In this document: in pieces, positions 17,905 through 25,810 of the stretch
Numbering within the stretch: position 1 is the stretch's first letter
Layout of the letters: every line of letters begins with the position of its first letter
DNA from: Rhodobacterales bacterium
Lineage (GTDB): Bacteria; Pseudomonadota; Alphaproteobacteria; Rhodobacterales; Rhodobacteraceae
Reading direction: 5' to 3'
Assembly (NCBI GenBank): GCA_021155205.1
Contig: JAJNPS010000015.1
Span: 124,001-188,000, forward strand
DNA length: 64,000 nt
The notes under the pieces: model-generated
Databases searched by the model: none
What the model was told of the DNA's origin: nothing
The model's input: the letters and a program-made list of their open reading frames with translations, nothing else
Position numbers and translations under genes: made by a program

Positions 17905-18091
17905 GACCAAAACCCCCACGCCACCAGACCATCCAGCCAAAGCTTAGCCGGACGCGGTGGCGGCTGCAAAGACCCGTTTCAGTCGCGTGCATTGCTGCCC
18001 CGCAAGCCCCTGTTGCCAGGCCGCTCGCGGCCGGGTGCCCCCGGGTAAGGCAAATCCGTGAGTCTTGACGCCGCGATACGCAGCACAGGTC

Positions 18092-18550
18092 CTAGGCCAG
18101 CCCCGGATTGTGCCGCACGATCCACAGGTTCAGCGCCCCTGCAATCGTCACCCAGACGAGGTAGGGCACGAACAGCAACCCCGCGATCAGATCCAGCCGG
18201 AACAGCGCGACCATGGTCAGCGCGACCAGAACCCACAGGGCAATCAGCACCTTCAGGCCCGCGCGCGGACGTTGCTGGCCAAAGAACACCGGCGACCAGA
18301 GAACGTTGACCGCAAGCTGGGCCGACCACAGCGCCATCGCGATGCCTGACCCGGCCACGGGATGCGCCCGTGCGGCAGCGGCGGCCATGAAAAGATAGAG
18401 CGTCGTCCACACGACCGGAAACACCCAGTCGGGCGGCGTCCAGCCAGGTCGCGCCAGCGTCTTGTACCAGGGACCCGGCGGGAAAAGCGCCCCCGATGCC
18501 GCCGCCCCGCCGCAGGCCAGCACGAATGTCGCGAAAACCAGCATATCCAT
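18092..18550 (-). CDS. tspO: TspO/MBR family tryptophan-rich sensory protein
   Basis: A 152-aa membrane protein with five helices, rich in Trp. Conserved pieces are ALFPPGPWYKTLARPGWTPPDWVFPVVWTTLY, the AQLAVNVLWSPVFFG helix and FVPYLVWVTIAGALN. In Rhodobacter, TspO is an outer-membrane tetrapyrrole-binding protein that negatively affects photosynthesis gene expression in response to oxygen. Here it follows crtB on the same strand, its usual place in the photosynthesis gene cluster. The ATG at 18550 matches the family start (MxM...F.TFL.ACG); a GTG at 18562 is an alternative. Confidence 0.92.
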   Translation of the reverse strand: MDMLVFATFVLACGGAAASGALFPPGPWYKTLARPGWTPPDWVFPVVWTTLYLFMAAAAARAHPVAGSGIAMALWSAQLAVNVLWSPVFFGQQRPRAGLKVLIALWVLVALTMVALFRLDLIAGLLFVPYLVWVTIAGALNLWIVRHNPGLA

Positions 18551-18636
18551 CGCGTCACACACCCCGTTTCCTGGTAGGAATCATTCAGAACATAGCGGGG
18601 TTGCACGGATTTGCCAGAAACGCCAAGCGCCTTGGG

Positions 18637-19647
18637 CTATTGCCCCGGAATGGCGCGGTCGCGCGCCTCAAGCTGCGCCAGCACGTTGAAAAGCGCATCG
18701 CTGCGCGGACGCCGGACCGCGTGGCGCGCCGCCGCCTGGACCAGAAAGGCGACCTCGGTTGCCGGGGCGGCGTGCAGCACCGCCGATTTCGGCATCGCGA
18801 CCGTCACCCCCGCCCGCACCATCGACAGCGCCAGCCAGCCGAGCTTTTGTGCCCGCCCGGTGCGCGCACGGCGGGTGATGCTGTCATACCCTGCGCGGCG
18901 CACCTCGCCCCCGATCCCGTCATAGATGTGGCGCGCGGCGTAGATGCCGGGACGACAGGCCGCAGGCAGCGCCGCCACCCCTGCTTCGGCCCGCAGGTAC
19001 AACCTGTCTGCCTGCGACAACAGCCGCGCCACGGAACGGCGGATCACCGCGGTCGGCTGCGGGTCGGCCAGGAAATCCTCGGCCGCCAGCCCGCCCTCGC
19101 GCAGCCAGTCGAGCGGCAGGTATAGCCGCCCTGCCCGCGCGTCCTCGCCCACATCGCGTGCAATGTTGGTCAACTGCATCGCAAGGCCCAGATCGCAGGC
19201 CCGCGCCAAGGCGTCGGCATCGCGCACCCGCATCAGCACGCACATCATCGCGCCCACCGCCGCCGCCACCCGCGCGGAATAGTCCAAGACCCCCGACAGC
19301 GTGTCATAGCGTCGCCCGATGGCATCCCAGGCCAGCCCCTCCAGCAAGGCCTCGGGCAAGGCGCTTGGCATCTCGAACGCCTCCACCACGCCCGCAAAGG
19401 CGCGGTCGGCGGGGGCATTCCTCGGCCGCCCTTCATAGACCAGCGCCAGCCGGTCGCGCAGGGTCAGCACGGCATCGGCCTTGTCATCCCCCTCGTCCAC
19501 CGCGTCATCGGCAATCCGGCAGAACGCATAGAGCGCGAGCGCAGGCGCACGCACCTTTTCCGGCAGCAAACGCGACGCTGCGTGAAACGACAGCGACCCC
19601 GTGCGGATCGCATCGCGGCACCAGTCCATGTCGGCGGCGGCGATCAT
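18637..19647 (-). CDS. crtB: Phytoene synthase
   Basis: Joins two geranylgeranyl diphosphates into phytoene, the first carotenoid step. The 336-aa protein has the two Asp-rich motifs of the family, CRIADDAVDEGDD (about residue 50) and NIARDVGEDARAGRLYLP (about residue 165), and ends with the family's GYDSITRRARTGRAQKLGWL block. The start ATG overlaps the stop of crtI (ATGA at 19644-19647), so the two are translationally coupled. tspO follows 86 nt downstream. Confidence 0.95.
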   Translation of the reverse strand: MIAAADMDWCRDAIRTGSLSFHAASRLLPEKVRAPALALYAFCRIADDAVDEGDDKADAVLTLRDRLALVYEGRPRNAPADRAFAGVVEAFEMPSALPEALLEGLAWDAIGRRYDTLSGVLDYSARVAAAVGAMMCVLMRVRDADALARACDLGLAMQLTNIARDVGEDARAGRLYLPLDWLREGGLAAEDFLADPQPTAVIRRSVARLLSQADRLYLRAEAGVAALPAACRPGIYAARHIYDGIGGEVRRAGYDSITRRARTGRAQKLGWLALSMVRAGVTVAMPKSAVLHAAPATEVAFLVQAAARHAVRRPRSDALFNVLAQLEARDRAIPGQ

Positions 19648-21218
19648 TCGGCGGCCACTTTCATCGGCAGCGGGACCAGCGTACCAAGCGGCGCATCCGG
19701 CACCAGTTTGCCCAAGACCTCTGCCGTCGCGATCACCCCCGGCACCCCTGCGCCGGGATGCGTGCCTGCGCCTGCGAGATACAAGCCCGGCAGTTCCTCT
19801 GATACATTGTGCGGGCGGAACCAGGCCGATTGCAGGATGCGCGGCTCGATCGAGAACCCCGCGCCATGGGGCGACAGATAGCGGTCGCGGAACGTCTCGG
19901 GCGTAAAGACCAGACTTTCGGTGATGTGCCGCGACAGGCCCGGCAGCAGCCGCTCCTCCAGCATTTTCAGCATCTTCTGGCGGTACGGCTCGGCTTCGCT
20001 CGCCCAGTCTGCCGCGCCATGCCCCAGATGCGGCACGGGTGACAGCGCATAGAACGTATCGCCACCTGCAGGGGCCACCGACGGGTCCGTGACCGACGGG
20101 CGATGGACATAAAGGCTCATGTCGTCCGCCAGAACCCCGCGTCGGAAGATGTCCTTGATATGCTCGCCATAGCGCGGGCCGACCGCAATCGTGTGGTGCC
20201 CGACATCGGGCCACATCCCGCGCGTCCCCGCTGTGCCAAAGTACCACACGAAAAGCCCCATCGACCACCGCGTCCGCCGCAGGCGCGCGGGCGTCCAGCG
20301 CCGCCGGGGCCGGTTGCGCAACAATCGGTCATAGGTGTGCCCCGCATCGGCATTCGACACCACGACCGAAGCCGCGACGACCTCACCCCCCACCAGCCGC
20401 ACGCCCGACGCGCGACCGCCTGCCACCGTGATCTCATCGACCTCGGCGTTGGTGCGCAACGTCCCACCCTGATCCTCGATCACCCGCGCCATCGCAGATG
20501 CAATCGCCGCCACACCGCCCATCGCGTAGTGAACCCCGAACGCCGCCTCCAGATGGCTGACCAGCGCGTACATCGACGTCACCCGAAACGGATCGCCGCC
20601 GATGAAAAGCGGGTGGAACGACAGCGCGAACCGCAGGTGTTCATCGCGCACCCGCCCGGCCGCATGGGCGTGGACAGAGCGGTCCGCACGATACCAGGCG
20701 AACTTGGGCAGGACCTTGATCAGGTCCCACAGCCGGTGCATCGGGCGCCGGCCCAGATCCTCGAACCCGAACGCATAGCGCGCCTTGGCATCCTGCAGGA
20801 ATGCCGCGTAACCCTTTGCATCACCGGGCGCAATCCGCGCAACCTCGGCCGTCATCGCACCTGCGTCGCCGCGCATGGTAAAGGTTTCGCCGTCCTGGAA
20901 CCGGATTTCATAGAACGGGTCCATCGGCACCAGCGTCACGTCCCGGCCAAAGTCGCGCCCGCAATCGGACCAAAGCTGCCGCAGCACCTGCGGCACCGTC
21001 ACGATGGTCGGCCCCAGGTCGAACCGATGCCCGCCTTGGGTGATCTGCGACCCCCGCCCGCCCGGCACGTCCAGCCGGTCGATCACCGTCACGCGATACC
21101 CCTTGGCCCCCAGCCGCATCGCCGCTGCCAGCCCCCCGAGTCCCGCGCCGATCACCACCGCATGGGGTTTTGCAGCGTCACCGCCGGCTGGATCATTCAG
21201 ATAGGAACCATCGCTCAT
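19644..21218 (-). CDS. crtI: Phytoene desaturase
   Basis: A 524-aa FAD enzyme that introduces double bonds into phytoene (to neurosporene or lycopene). It has the FAD-binding AVVIGAGLGGLAAAMRLGAKGYRVTVID at residues about 21-48, the GPTIVTVP motif, and a C-terminal LYLAGAGTHPGAGVPGVIATAE block typical of CrtI. It is first in the crtI-crtB-tspO unit and diverges from crtA with about 140 bp between them. Two TGT-N12-ACA sites sit in that interval, so control by a PpsR/CrtJ-type redox and light repressor is likely. Confidence 0.95.
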   Translation of the reverse strand: MSDGSYLNDPAGGDAAKPHAVVIGAGLGGLAAAMRLGAKGYRVTVIDRLDVPGGRGSQITQGGHRFDLGPTIVTVPQVLRQLWSDCGRDFGRDVTLVPMDPFYEIRFQDGETFTMRGDAGAMTAEVARIAPGDAKGYAAFLQDAKARYAFGFEDLGRRPMHRLWDLIKVLPKFAWYRADRSVHAHAAGRVRDEHLRFALSFHPLFIGGDPFRVTSMYALVSHLEAAFGVHYAMGGVAAIASAMARVIEDQGGTLRTNAEVDEITVAGGRASGVRLVGGEVVAASVVVSNADAGHTYDRLLRNRPRRRWTPARLRRTRWSMGLFVWYFGTAGTRGMWPDVGHHTIAVGPRYGEHIKDIFRRGVLADDMSLYVHRPSVTDPSVAPAGGDTFYALSPVPHLGHGAADWASEAEPYRQKMLKMLEERLLPGLSRHITESLVFTPETFRDRYLSPHGAGFSIEPRILQSAWFRPHNVSEELPGLYLAGAGTHPGAGVPGVIATAEVLGKLVPDAPLGTLVPLPMKVAAE

Positions 21219-21234
21219 AAGGGGGATGATAGAC

Positions 21235-21252
21235 TGTCCATTTCAATTTACA
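21235..21252. promoter_or_regulatory. PpsR/CrtJ-type site (TGT-N12-ACA), proximal to crtI
   Basis: TGTCCATTTCAATTTACA fits the TGT-N12-ACA consensus of PpsR/CrtJ with an AT-rich centre (TTTCAATTT). It lies 17 bp from the crtI start. It is one of a pair in the crtI/crtA divergent region. Confidence 0.7.
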
Positions 21253-21321
21253 AGTCGCGCAGACAGGCGTCCATGCCGCACCACTGACAGGCAGTTTTTC
21301 CTTTCCCTTCGGGATTTCCAC

Positions 21322-21339
21322 TGTAAGATTTTCCTGACA
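21322..21339. promoter_or_regulatory. PpsR/CrtJ-type site (TGT-N12-ACA), proximal to crtA
   Basis: TGTAAGATTTTCCTGACA is a second TGT-N12-ACA match, centred 87 bp from the first and 22 bp before the proposed crtA start. Paired sites across a divergent promoter are the normal arrangement for cooperative PpsR/CrtJ repression under oxygen. Confidence 0.7.
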
Positions 21340-21360
21340 CTCGTCCACCAGGAGGCCGCA

Positions 21361-22089
21361 ATTCCCGTCGCCAGCCTCAGCTTTTTCCGGTTCGATTCTC
21401 TGGTGGCCCGGCTCTGGGTCATCGGGCAGATGGGCCTTGCCCGCCTGACCTTGCGGCAGGAACGCGATGCGCTGTTCTGGAAACTGTGCGGGTCCGGCAC
21501 GGGCGAAGGCTTCACCCCGAAACCGAACTGGGCCGTCTGGTCGATCCTCGCCGTGTGGCCGGATGAGGCAACCGCCCGCGCCCGCGTGCAGGACAACCCG
21601 ATCTGGCAGCGCTGGCGCGCCAAGGCCACCGAAAGCTTTACCGTCTATCTCGACCCCGTCTCATCCCGCGGCAGCTGGGCCGGCGTGAATCCTTTCCTGC
21701 CCGCGCCCGGCCCCGCACCTGCCCCAAACGGCCTCGCCCTCGCCGTCCTGACCCGCGCCACGATCAGGCCGGCCCGCGCGTGGCGGTTCTGGGCCCGCGT
21801 TCCCGGCATTTCCGCCGTCATCGGCAACGACCCCAATGTCGCCTTCAAGATCGGCATCGGCGAAGTGCCCTTGCTGCATCAGGTCACCTTCTCGATCTGG
21901 CCCGATGCCGCCGCAATGGTGCATTTCGCGCGCGGCGACGGACCCCATGGCCGGGCCATCCAGGCCGTGCGCGATGGCAACTGGTTTGCCGAAGAGCTTT
22001 ATGCAAGGTTCCGCGTCATCGGGACCGAAGGGCGCTGGAACGGTGGCCCCCCGTTGCCCGCGCGACCCCATGAGAAAGCCCCTGCATGA
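21361..22089 (+). CDS. crtA: Spheroidene monooxygenase, apparent ATT start
   Basis: CrtA (242 aa from 21361) adds the keto group that turns spheroidene into spheroidenone. Motifs: VASLSFFRFDSLVARLW, FWKLCGSGTGEGFTPKPN, WAVWSILAVWPDEA, LTRATIRPARAWRFW, GIGEVPLLHQVTFSIW. The conserved N-terminus begins right after codon 21361, which is ATT, and a perfect AGGAGG lies at 21350-21355, 5 nt before it. The only upstream in-frame ATG (21226) would put both PpsR sites in the coding part, and the next ATG (21430) lies inside the conserved domain. So ATT, as in infC genes, or a mutated or misread ATG, is the likely start. The stop overlaps bchI (ATGA). Confidence 0.88.
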   Translation: MPVASLSFFRFDSLVARLWVIGQMGLARLTLRQERDALFWKLCGSGTGEGFTPKPNWAVWSILAVWPDEATARARVQDNPIWQRWRAKATESFTVYLDPVSSRGSWAGVNPFLPAPGPAPAPNGLALAVLTRATIRPARAWRFWARVPGISAVIGNDPNVAFKIGIGEVPLLHQVTFSIWPDAAAMVHFARGDGPHGRAIQAVRDGNWFAEELYARFRVIGTEGRWNGGPPLPARPHEKAPA

Positions 22090-23093
22090 GCCGACAGCCC
22101 TTCCCGTTTTCCGCCATCGTGGGCCAGGAGGCGATGAAACTGGCAATGGTCCTGACTGCCGTCGATCCCGGCATCGGCGGCGTTCTGGTCTTTGGCGACC
22201 GGGGCACCGGCAAGTCCACCGCCGTCCGCGCGCTGGCGGCCCTGCTGCCCGAGATTGCGGTGGTCGAGGGCTGTCCGGTCAATTCCGCCAGGCCGCAGGA
22301 CTGCCCCCCCTGGGCCGAGGTGACTTCCACCCGCATCGTCAAACGCCCCACACCCGTCATCGACCTGCCGCTTGGCGTCACCGAGGACCGCGTGGTCGGG
22401 GCGCTGGACATCGAACGCGCACTGACACGCGGGCAAAAGGCGTTTGAGCCCGGCCTTCTGGCCCGAGCCAATCGCGGCTACCTTTACATCGACGAGGTGA
22501 ACCTGCTGGAGGATCACATCGTCGACCTTCTTCTTGATGTGGCGCAATCGGGCGAAAACGTCGTCGAACGCGACGGCCTTTCCATCCGCCACGCCGCGCG
22601 GTTCGTCCTCGTCGGGTCCGGCAATCCCGAAGAGGGCGAGTTGCGCCCGCAACTTCTCGACCGCTTTGGCCTTGCCGTCGATGTCACCAGTCCCCGCAAC
22701 ATCGCCACCCGGATCGAGGTCATCCGCCGCCGCGATGCCTATGAAAACGCCCACGACGCCTTCATGCGCAAATGGCGTCCCAAGGACGCCGCCCTGCGCA
22801 AGGCGATCCTTGCCGCCCGCGATGCCCTGCCTACCCTGAAAACGCCCAACACCGCGCTCCACGACTGCGCCGCCCTTTGCATCGCACTGGGATCAGACGG
22901 GTTGCGCGGCGAACTCACCCTCCTGCGCACCGCCCGCGCCCTTGCGGCCTTCGAGGGCACCGACACCATTGCCCGCGACCACCTGCGCCGGGTTGCCGCG
23001 ATGTCGCTCAGCCACCGCCTCCGCCGTGATCCCCTGGACGAGGCCGGGTCGGGTGCCCGCGTTGCACGGGTCGTGACCGAGGTGCTGCCCTGA
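22086..23093 (+). CDS. bchI: Magnesium chelatase subunit I
   Basis: AAA+ ATPase (335 aa) that with BchD and BchH inserts Mg into protoporphyrin IX, the first committed step of bacteriochlorophyll synthesis. Walker A GDRGTGKST at residues 37-45, Walker B-like GYLYIDEVNLLEDHIVD at about 134-150, and sensor residues in FVLVGSGNPEEGELRPQLLDRFGL. The start overlaps crtA by 4 bp and the stop shares one base with the bchD start (TGATG), so crtA-bchI-bchD are tightly coupled. Confidence 0.97.
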   Translation: MSRQPFPFSAIVGQEAMKLAMVLTAVDPGIGGVLVFGDRGTGKSTAVRALAALLPEIAVVEGCPVNSARPQDCPPWAEVTSTRIVKRPTPVIDLPLGVTEDRVVGALDIERALTRGQKAFEPGLLARANRGYLYIDEVNLLEDHIVDLLLDVAQSGENVVERDGLSIRHAARFVLVGSGNPEEGELRPQLLDRFGLAVDVTSPRNIATRIEVIRRRDAYENAHDAFMRKWRPKDAALRKAILAARDALPTLKTPNTALHDCAALCIALGSDGLRGELTLLRTARALAAFEGTDTIARDHLRRVAAMSLSHRLRRDPLDEAGSGARVARVVTEVLP

Positions 23094-24943
23094 TGGCGGA
23101 CGACCCGACCGACCCCGCATGGGCGCGGGCAGTGCTGGCAGTGCAGTTGCTGGCGGTCGACCCCAAGGGCCTCGGCGGCCTCTGGCTCCGCGCCCGCTCC
23201 GGACCCTTGCGCGACCGGTTGACGGCCGCCCTCGACCAGCTCCCAGGACCACAACGCCGCCTGCACCCCGGCCTGACCGATGACGCCCTTTACGGCGCTC
23301 TCGACTTCACTGCGACCCTTGCTGCAGGCAAACCCGTCCGCACCAAGGGCCTGCTGGCCGAAGCCGGAACGCTGATCCTGACCATGGCCGAACGTTGCCC
23401 ATCGGGCATGGCCGCGCGGCTGGCCGGTGCGCTGGACAAGGGCGCCGGTCCCCTGGTCACGCTGGATGAGGCCGCTGAACCCGACGAGGGCCTTGCCTCA
23501 GCCCTCGCCGACCGCCTTGGCCTTTTCGTCGATCTCGACGGCATCGTTTTCTCCGATACCGCCGCCATTGACCTCGATCCCGCCAAACTCGCCGACGCCC
23601 GTGCCCTCCTGTCCACCGTCACGCTCCCCAAGGACGCCCTCGCCCGGCTGACAACCGCCGCCGCCGCCCTCGGCATCACGTCCCTCCGCGCACCCCTCCT
23701 CGCACTCGCCGCCGCCCGCGCTCATGCCGCCCTGTCCGGTCGCGCCAAAATCACTGATGACGACCTCAGCGCCGCATCCGCCGCCGTCTATGCCCATCGC
23801 GCGATCCCGCAAGCCGAACAACCCGCCGAACCGCCACCCCCGCCCGAAGCTCCACCCGACGCGCGCCCCGATCAAGACCCAACTGCGCAACCCGAACCCG
23901 ACCGCCTGCCCGATGAGATTCTGGTGGAGGCTGCCCGCGCCGCCCTGCCCGCCGACCTTCTCGCGCGCCTCGCCGCCGGGGCCGCCAACCGCGCGGCCAA
24001 GGGGGCGTCCGGCACTGGAGTGGAACGCTCCGGCAACCGCCGGGGCCGTCCCCTTCCCTCGCGTCCAGGTCGTCTGGGCTCCGGCGCGCGGATCGACCTT
24101 GTCGCGACCCTGCGCCAGGCCGCCCCCTGGCAGGCGATCCGGCGACAGCAACACGCGGCAGCCGTGGCAACGCCCCCCACCCCCAACCCCTCCCCACCAG
24201 GGGGAGGGGAGGTTCCTTCGCCTGCCGCCCCGCGCAGCCTTGACCGTTCGTCGCCTCCCTCCCCCCCCGTGGGGGAGGGTTGGGGCGGGGGGGCCACCCA
24301 TGCCATGACAGCACCATCAGCCGGGACCAACCGCCTTCATGTCCGCCCCTCCGACATCCGGCTGAAACGGTTCCGCGAGATGTCGGACCGCGTCCTGGTC
24401 TTTGCCGTCGATGCCTCCGGCTCCGCCGCCTTTGCCCGCCTGTCCGAGGCCAAGGGTGCCGTCGAGCTTCTCCTCGCCGCCGCCTATGCCCGCCGCGATC
24501 ATGTGGCGCTGCTGGCCTTTCGCGGGATAGCGGCAGAGCTGATCCTGCCGCCCACCCGTTCACTGGTGCAGACCAAGCGCCGCCTTGCCGGACTGCCGGG
24601 CGGCGGCGGCACGCCCCTTGCCGCTGGGCTCCAGATGGCCATGGCGACCGCCATCCAGGCCCGCGCGCGGGGCCTGACGCCGACGATCGCCCTACTGACC
24701 GACGGGCGCGGCAACATCGCCCTCGACGGCCGTGCCAATCGCGCACAGGCCGAAGAGGACACCCAACGCATCGCCCGCGTCATCCGGGCATCCGGCCTGC
24801 CGACGCTGGTGATCGACACCGCCGCGAGGCCCCAAGCCGCCCTTGAAACCCTCGCCCGCACGATGAACGCGCCATACCTCGCGCTCCCCCGCGCCGATGC
24901 GCACCGGCTGTCGGCGGTGCTATCCGGCGCGCTGGCGGGGTAA
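23093..24943 (+). CDS. bchD: Magnesium chelatase subunit D, with repeat insertion in linker
   Basis: A 616-aa partner of BchI, forming the ATPase platform of Mg chelatase. Residues 1-230 are an AAA-like domain without functional Walker motifs. Residues about 240-290 are the usual Pro/Glu-rich linker (PPPPEAPPDARPDQDP). Residues about 420-616 are the integrin-I/VWA domain with the MIDAS motif DASGSAAFARLSE and LTDGRGNIALDG. The protein is some 50 residues longer than the 560 or so that I recall for Rhodobacter BchD; the excess is ATPPTPNPSPPGGGEVPSP... encoded by a palindromic repeat at 24171-24293 between linker and VWA domain. The frame is kept, so the protein is probably functional. Confidence 0.93.
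   Translation: MADDPTDPAWARAVLAVQLLAVDPKGLGGLWLRARSGPLRDRLTAALDQLPGPQRRLHPGLTDDALYGALDFTATLAAGKPVRTKGLLAEAGTLILTMAERCPSGMAARLAGALDKGAGPLVTLDEAAEPDEGLASALADRLGLFVDLDGIVFSDTAAIDLDPAKLADARALLSTVTLPKDALARLTTAAAALGITSLRAPLLALAAARAHAALSGRAKITDDDLSAASAAVYAHRAIPQAEQPAEPPPPPEAPPDARPDQDPTAQPEPDRLPDEILVEAARAALPADLLARLAAGAANRAAKGASGTGVERSGNRRGRPLPSRPGRLGSGARIDLVATLRQAAPWQAIRRQQHAAAVATPPTPNPSPPGGGEVPSPAAPRSLDRSSPPSPPVGEGWGGGATHAMTAPSAGTNRLHVRPSDIRLKRFREMSDRVLVFAVDASGSAAFARLSEAKGAVELLLAAAYARRDHVALLAFRGIAAELILPPTRSLVQTKRRLAGLPGGGGTPLAAGLQMAMATAIQARARGLTPTIALLTDGRGNIALDGRANRAQAEEDTQRIARVIRASGLPTLVIDTAARPQAALETLARTMNAPYLALPRADAHRLSAVLSGALAG
24171..24293. repeat. REPIN-like double palindrome inside bchD
   Basis: Two palindromes of the CCCCTCCCC/GGGGAGGGG type (24187-24209, 9-bp stem; 24257-24279, 9-bp stem) lie in inverted orientation about 50 bp apart. 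The outer flanks (C-rich 24171-24199 and G-rich 24268-24293, including CCCCAACCC and GGGTTGGGG) are also mutually complementary, so the entire element can fold back on itself. A related solo palindrome is at 2210-2238. This is the layout of REP doublets (REPIN/BIME). It is translated in frame as a Pro/Gly/Ser-rich stretch. Confidence 0.75.
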
Positions 24944-24946
24944 GCG

Positions 24947-25810
24947 ATGCCCCATCCCGCCCCGCCTGACTGGCCGCATCGCGACCTTGCCCGCCCGGTG
25001 CAGGCGGCGGGGCATGACTGGTGGGTACTTGACACGGGCGCGCCAGACGACACCCGCCCCGTGATCCTGCTTCTGCATGGTGCGGGTGGCTCCGGCCACA
25101 GCTTTCGCCATCTCATACCGGAGTTCCCCGACTATCGCCTGATCGTCCCCGACCTGCCCGGCCAGGGCCTGACCCGCACCCGTCCGGCTGCGCGGTTCGG
25201 GCTGGAGCCGATGACCCGCGACATCGCCGCCCTCTGCGCTGAACTGGATCTTCGCCCGGATTGGATCATCGGCCATTCCGCCGGAGCCGCCATCGCCCTT
25301 CACCTCGCCGAAAGCATGCCGCTCAAGGGCGTCATCGGCATCAACGCCGCCCTGGGCAAGTTCGACGGCGCGGCGGGCGTCCTGTTCCCGCTGCTGGCCC
25401 GCGCCCTTGCCGCCCTGCCGCTGGTGCCGCAAGCCGTCAGCGCGCTTTGGGGCAACCCCGCGACGGTGAACCGCCTGCTCACCTCGACCGGATCAGACAT
25501 CGAACCCGCTGGCCGCGCGCAATATCTTGCGCTCGTGCGCCGTTCGGCCCATGTCACCGGCACGCTGGGGATGATGGCAGCCTGGCAGCTCGACGGCCTT
25601 CTGTCTCGCCTGCCGCGGCTGGCGGTGCCGGTTCTGCTGATGGTCGCCGAGGATGACGGCACCGTTCCGGCGCGGATATCAAAGGATGCTGGCACCCGGA
25701 TGCCCAAAGCGGAGCTGGCCGTCCTGCATGATGGCGGGCACCTCGTCCATGAGGTCAACGCCCCCGTAGTCGCGGCGCGGATCAGGGCTTTCCTGACCCA
25801 GACCGCCTAG
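24947..25810 (+). CDS. bchO: Alpha/beta hydrolase BchO
   Basis: A 287-aa alpha/beta-hydrolase encoded after bchID in most purple-bacterial photosynthesis clusters and assigned to Mg chelation, with an undefined reaction. Visible are the oxyanion HGAGGSGHSF loop (about residues 45-54), nucleophile elbow GHSAGA (about residues 107-112), acid region VAEDDGTVPA and the catalytic His in HDGGHLVHE. It is 3 bp after bchD. Its TAG stop shares CTAG with the convergent phoB stop, so the two genes overlap by 4 bp with no terminator between them. Confidence 0.9.
   Translation: MPHPAPPDWPHRDLARPVQAAGHDWWVLDTGAPDDTRPVILLLHGAGGSGHSFRHLIPEFPDYRLIVPDLPGQGLTRTRPAARFGLEPMTRDIAALCAELDLRPDWIIGHSAGAAIALHLAESMPLKGVIGINAALGKFDGAAGVLFPLLARALAALPLVPQAVSALWGNPATVNRLLTSTGSDIEPAGRAQYLALVRRSAHVTGTLGMMAAWQLDGLLSRLPRLAVPVLLMVAEDDGTVPARISKDAGTRMPKAELAVLHDGGHLVHEVNAPVVAARIRAFLTQTA

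Noticed and set aside
21226..21360. N-terminal extension of CrtA from ATG 21226
   Set aside because: It would translate both PpsR sites, has no ribosome site, and lacks similarity to CrtA N-termini.
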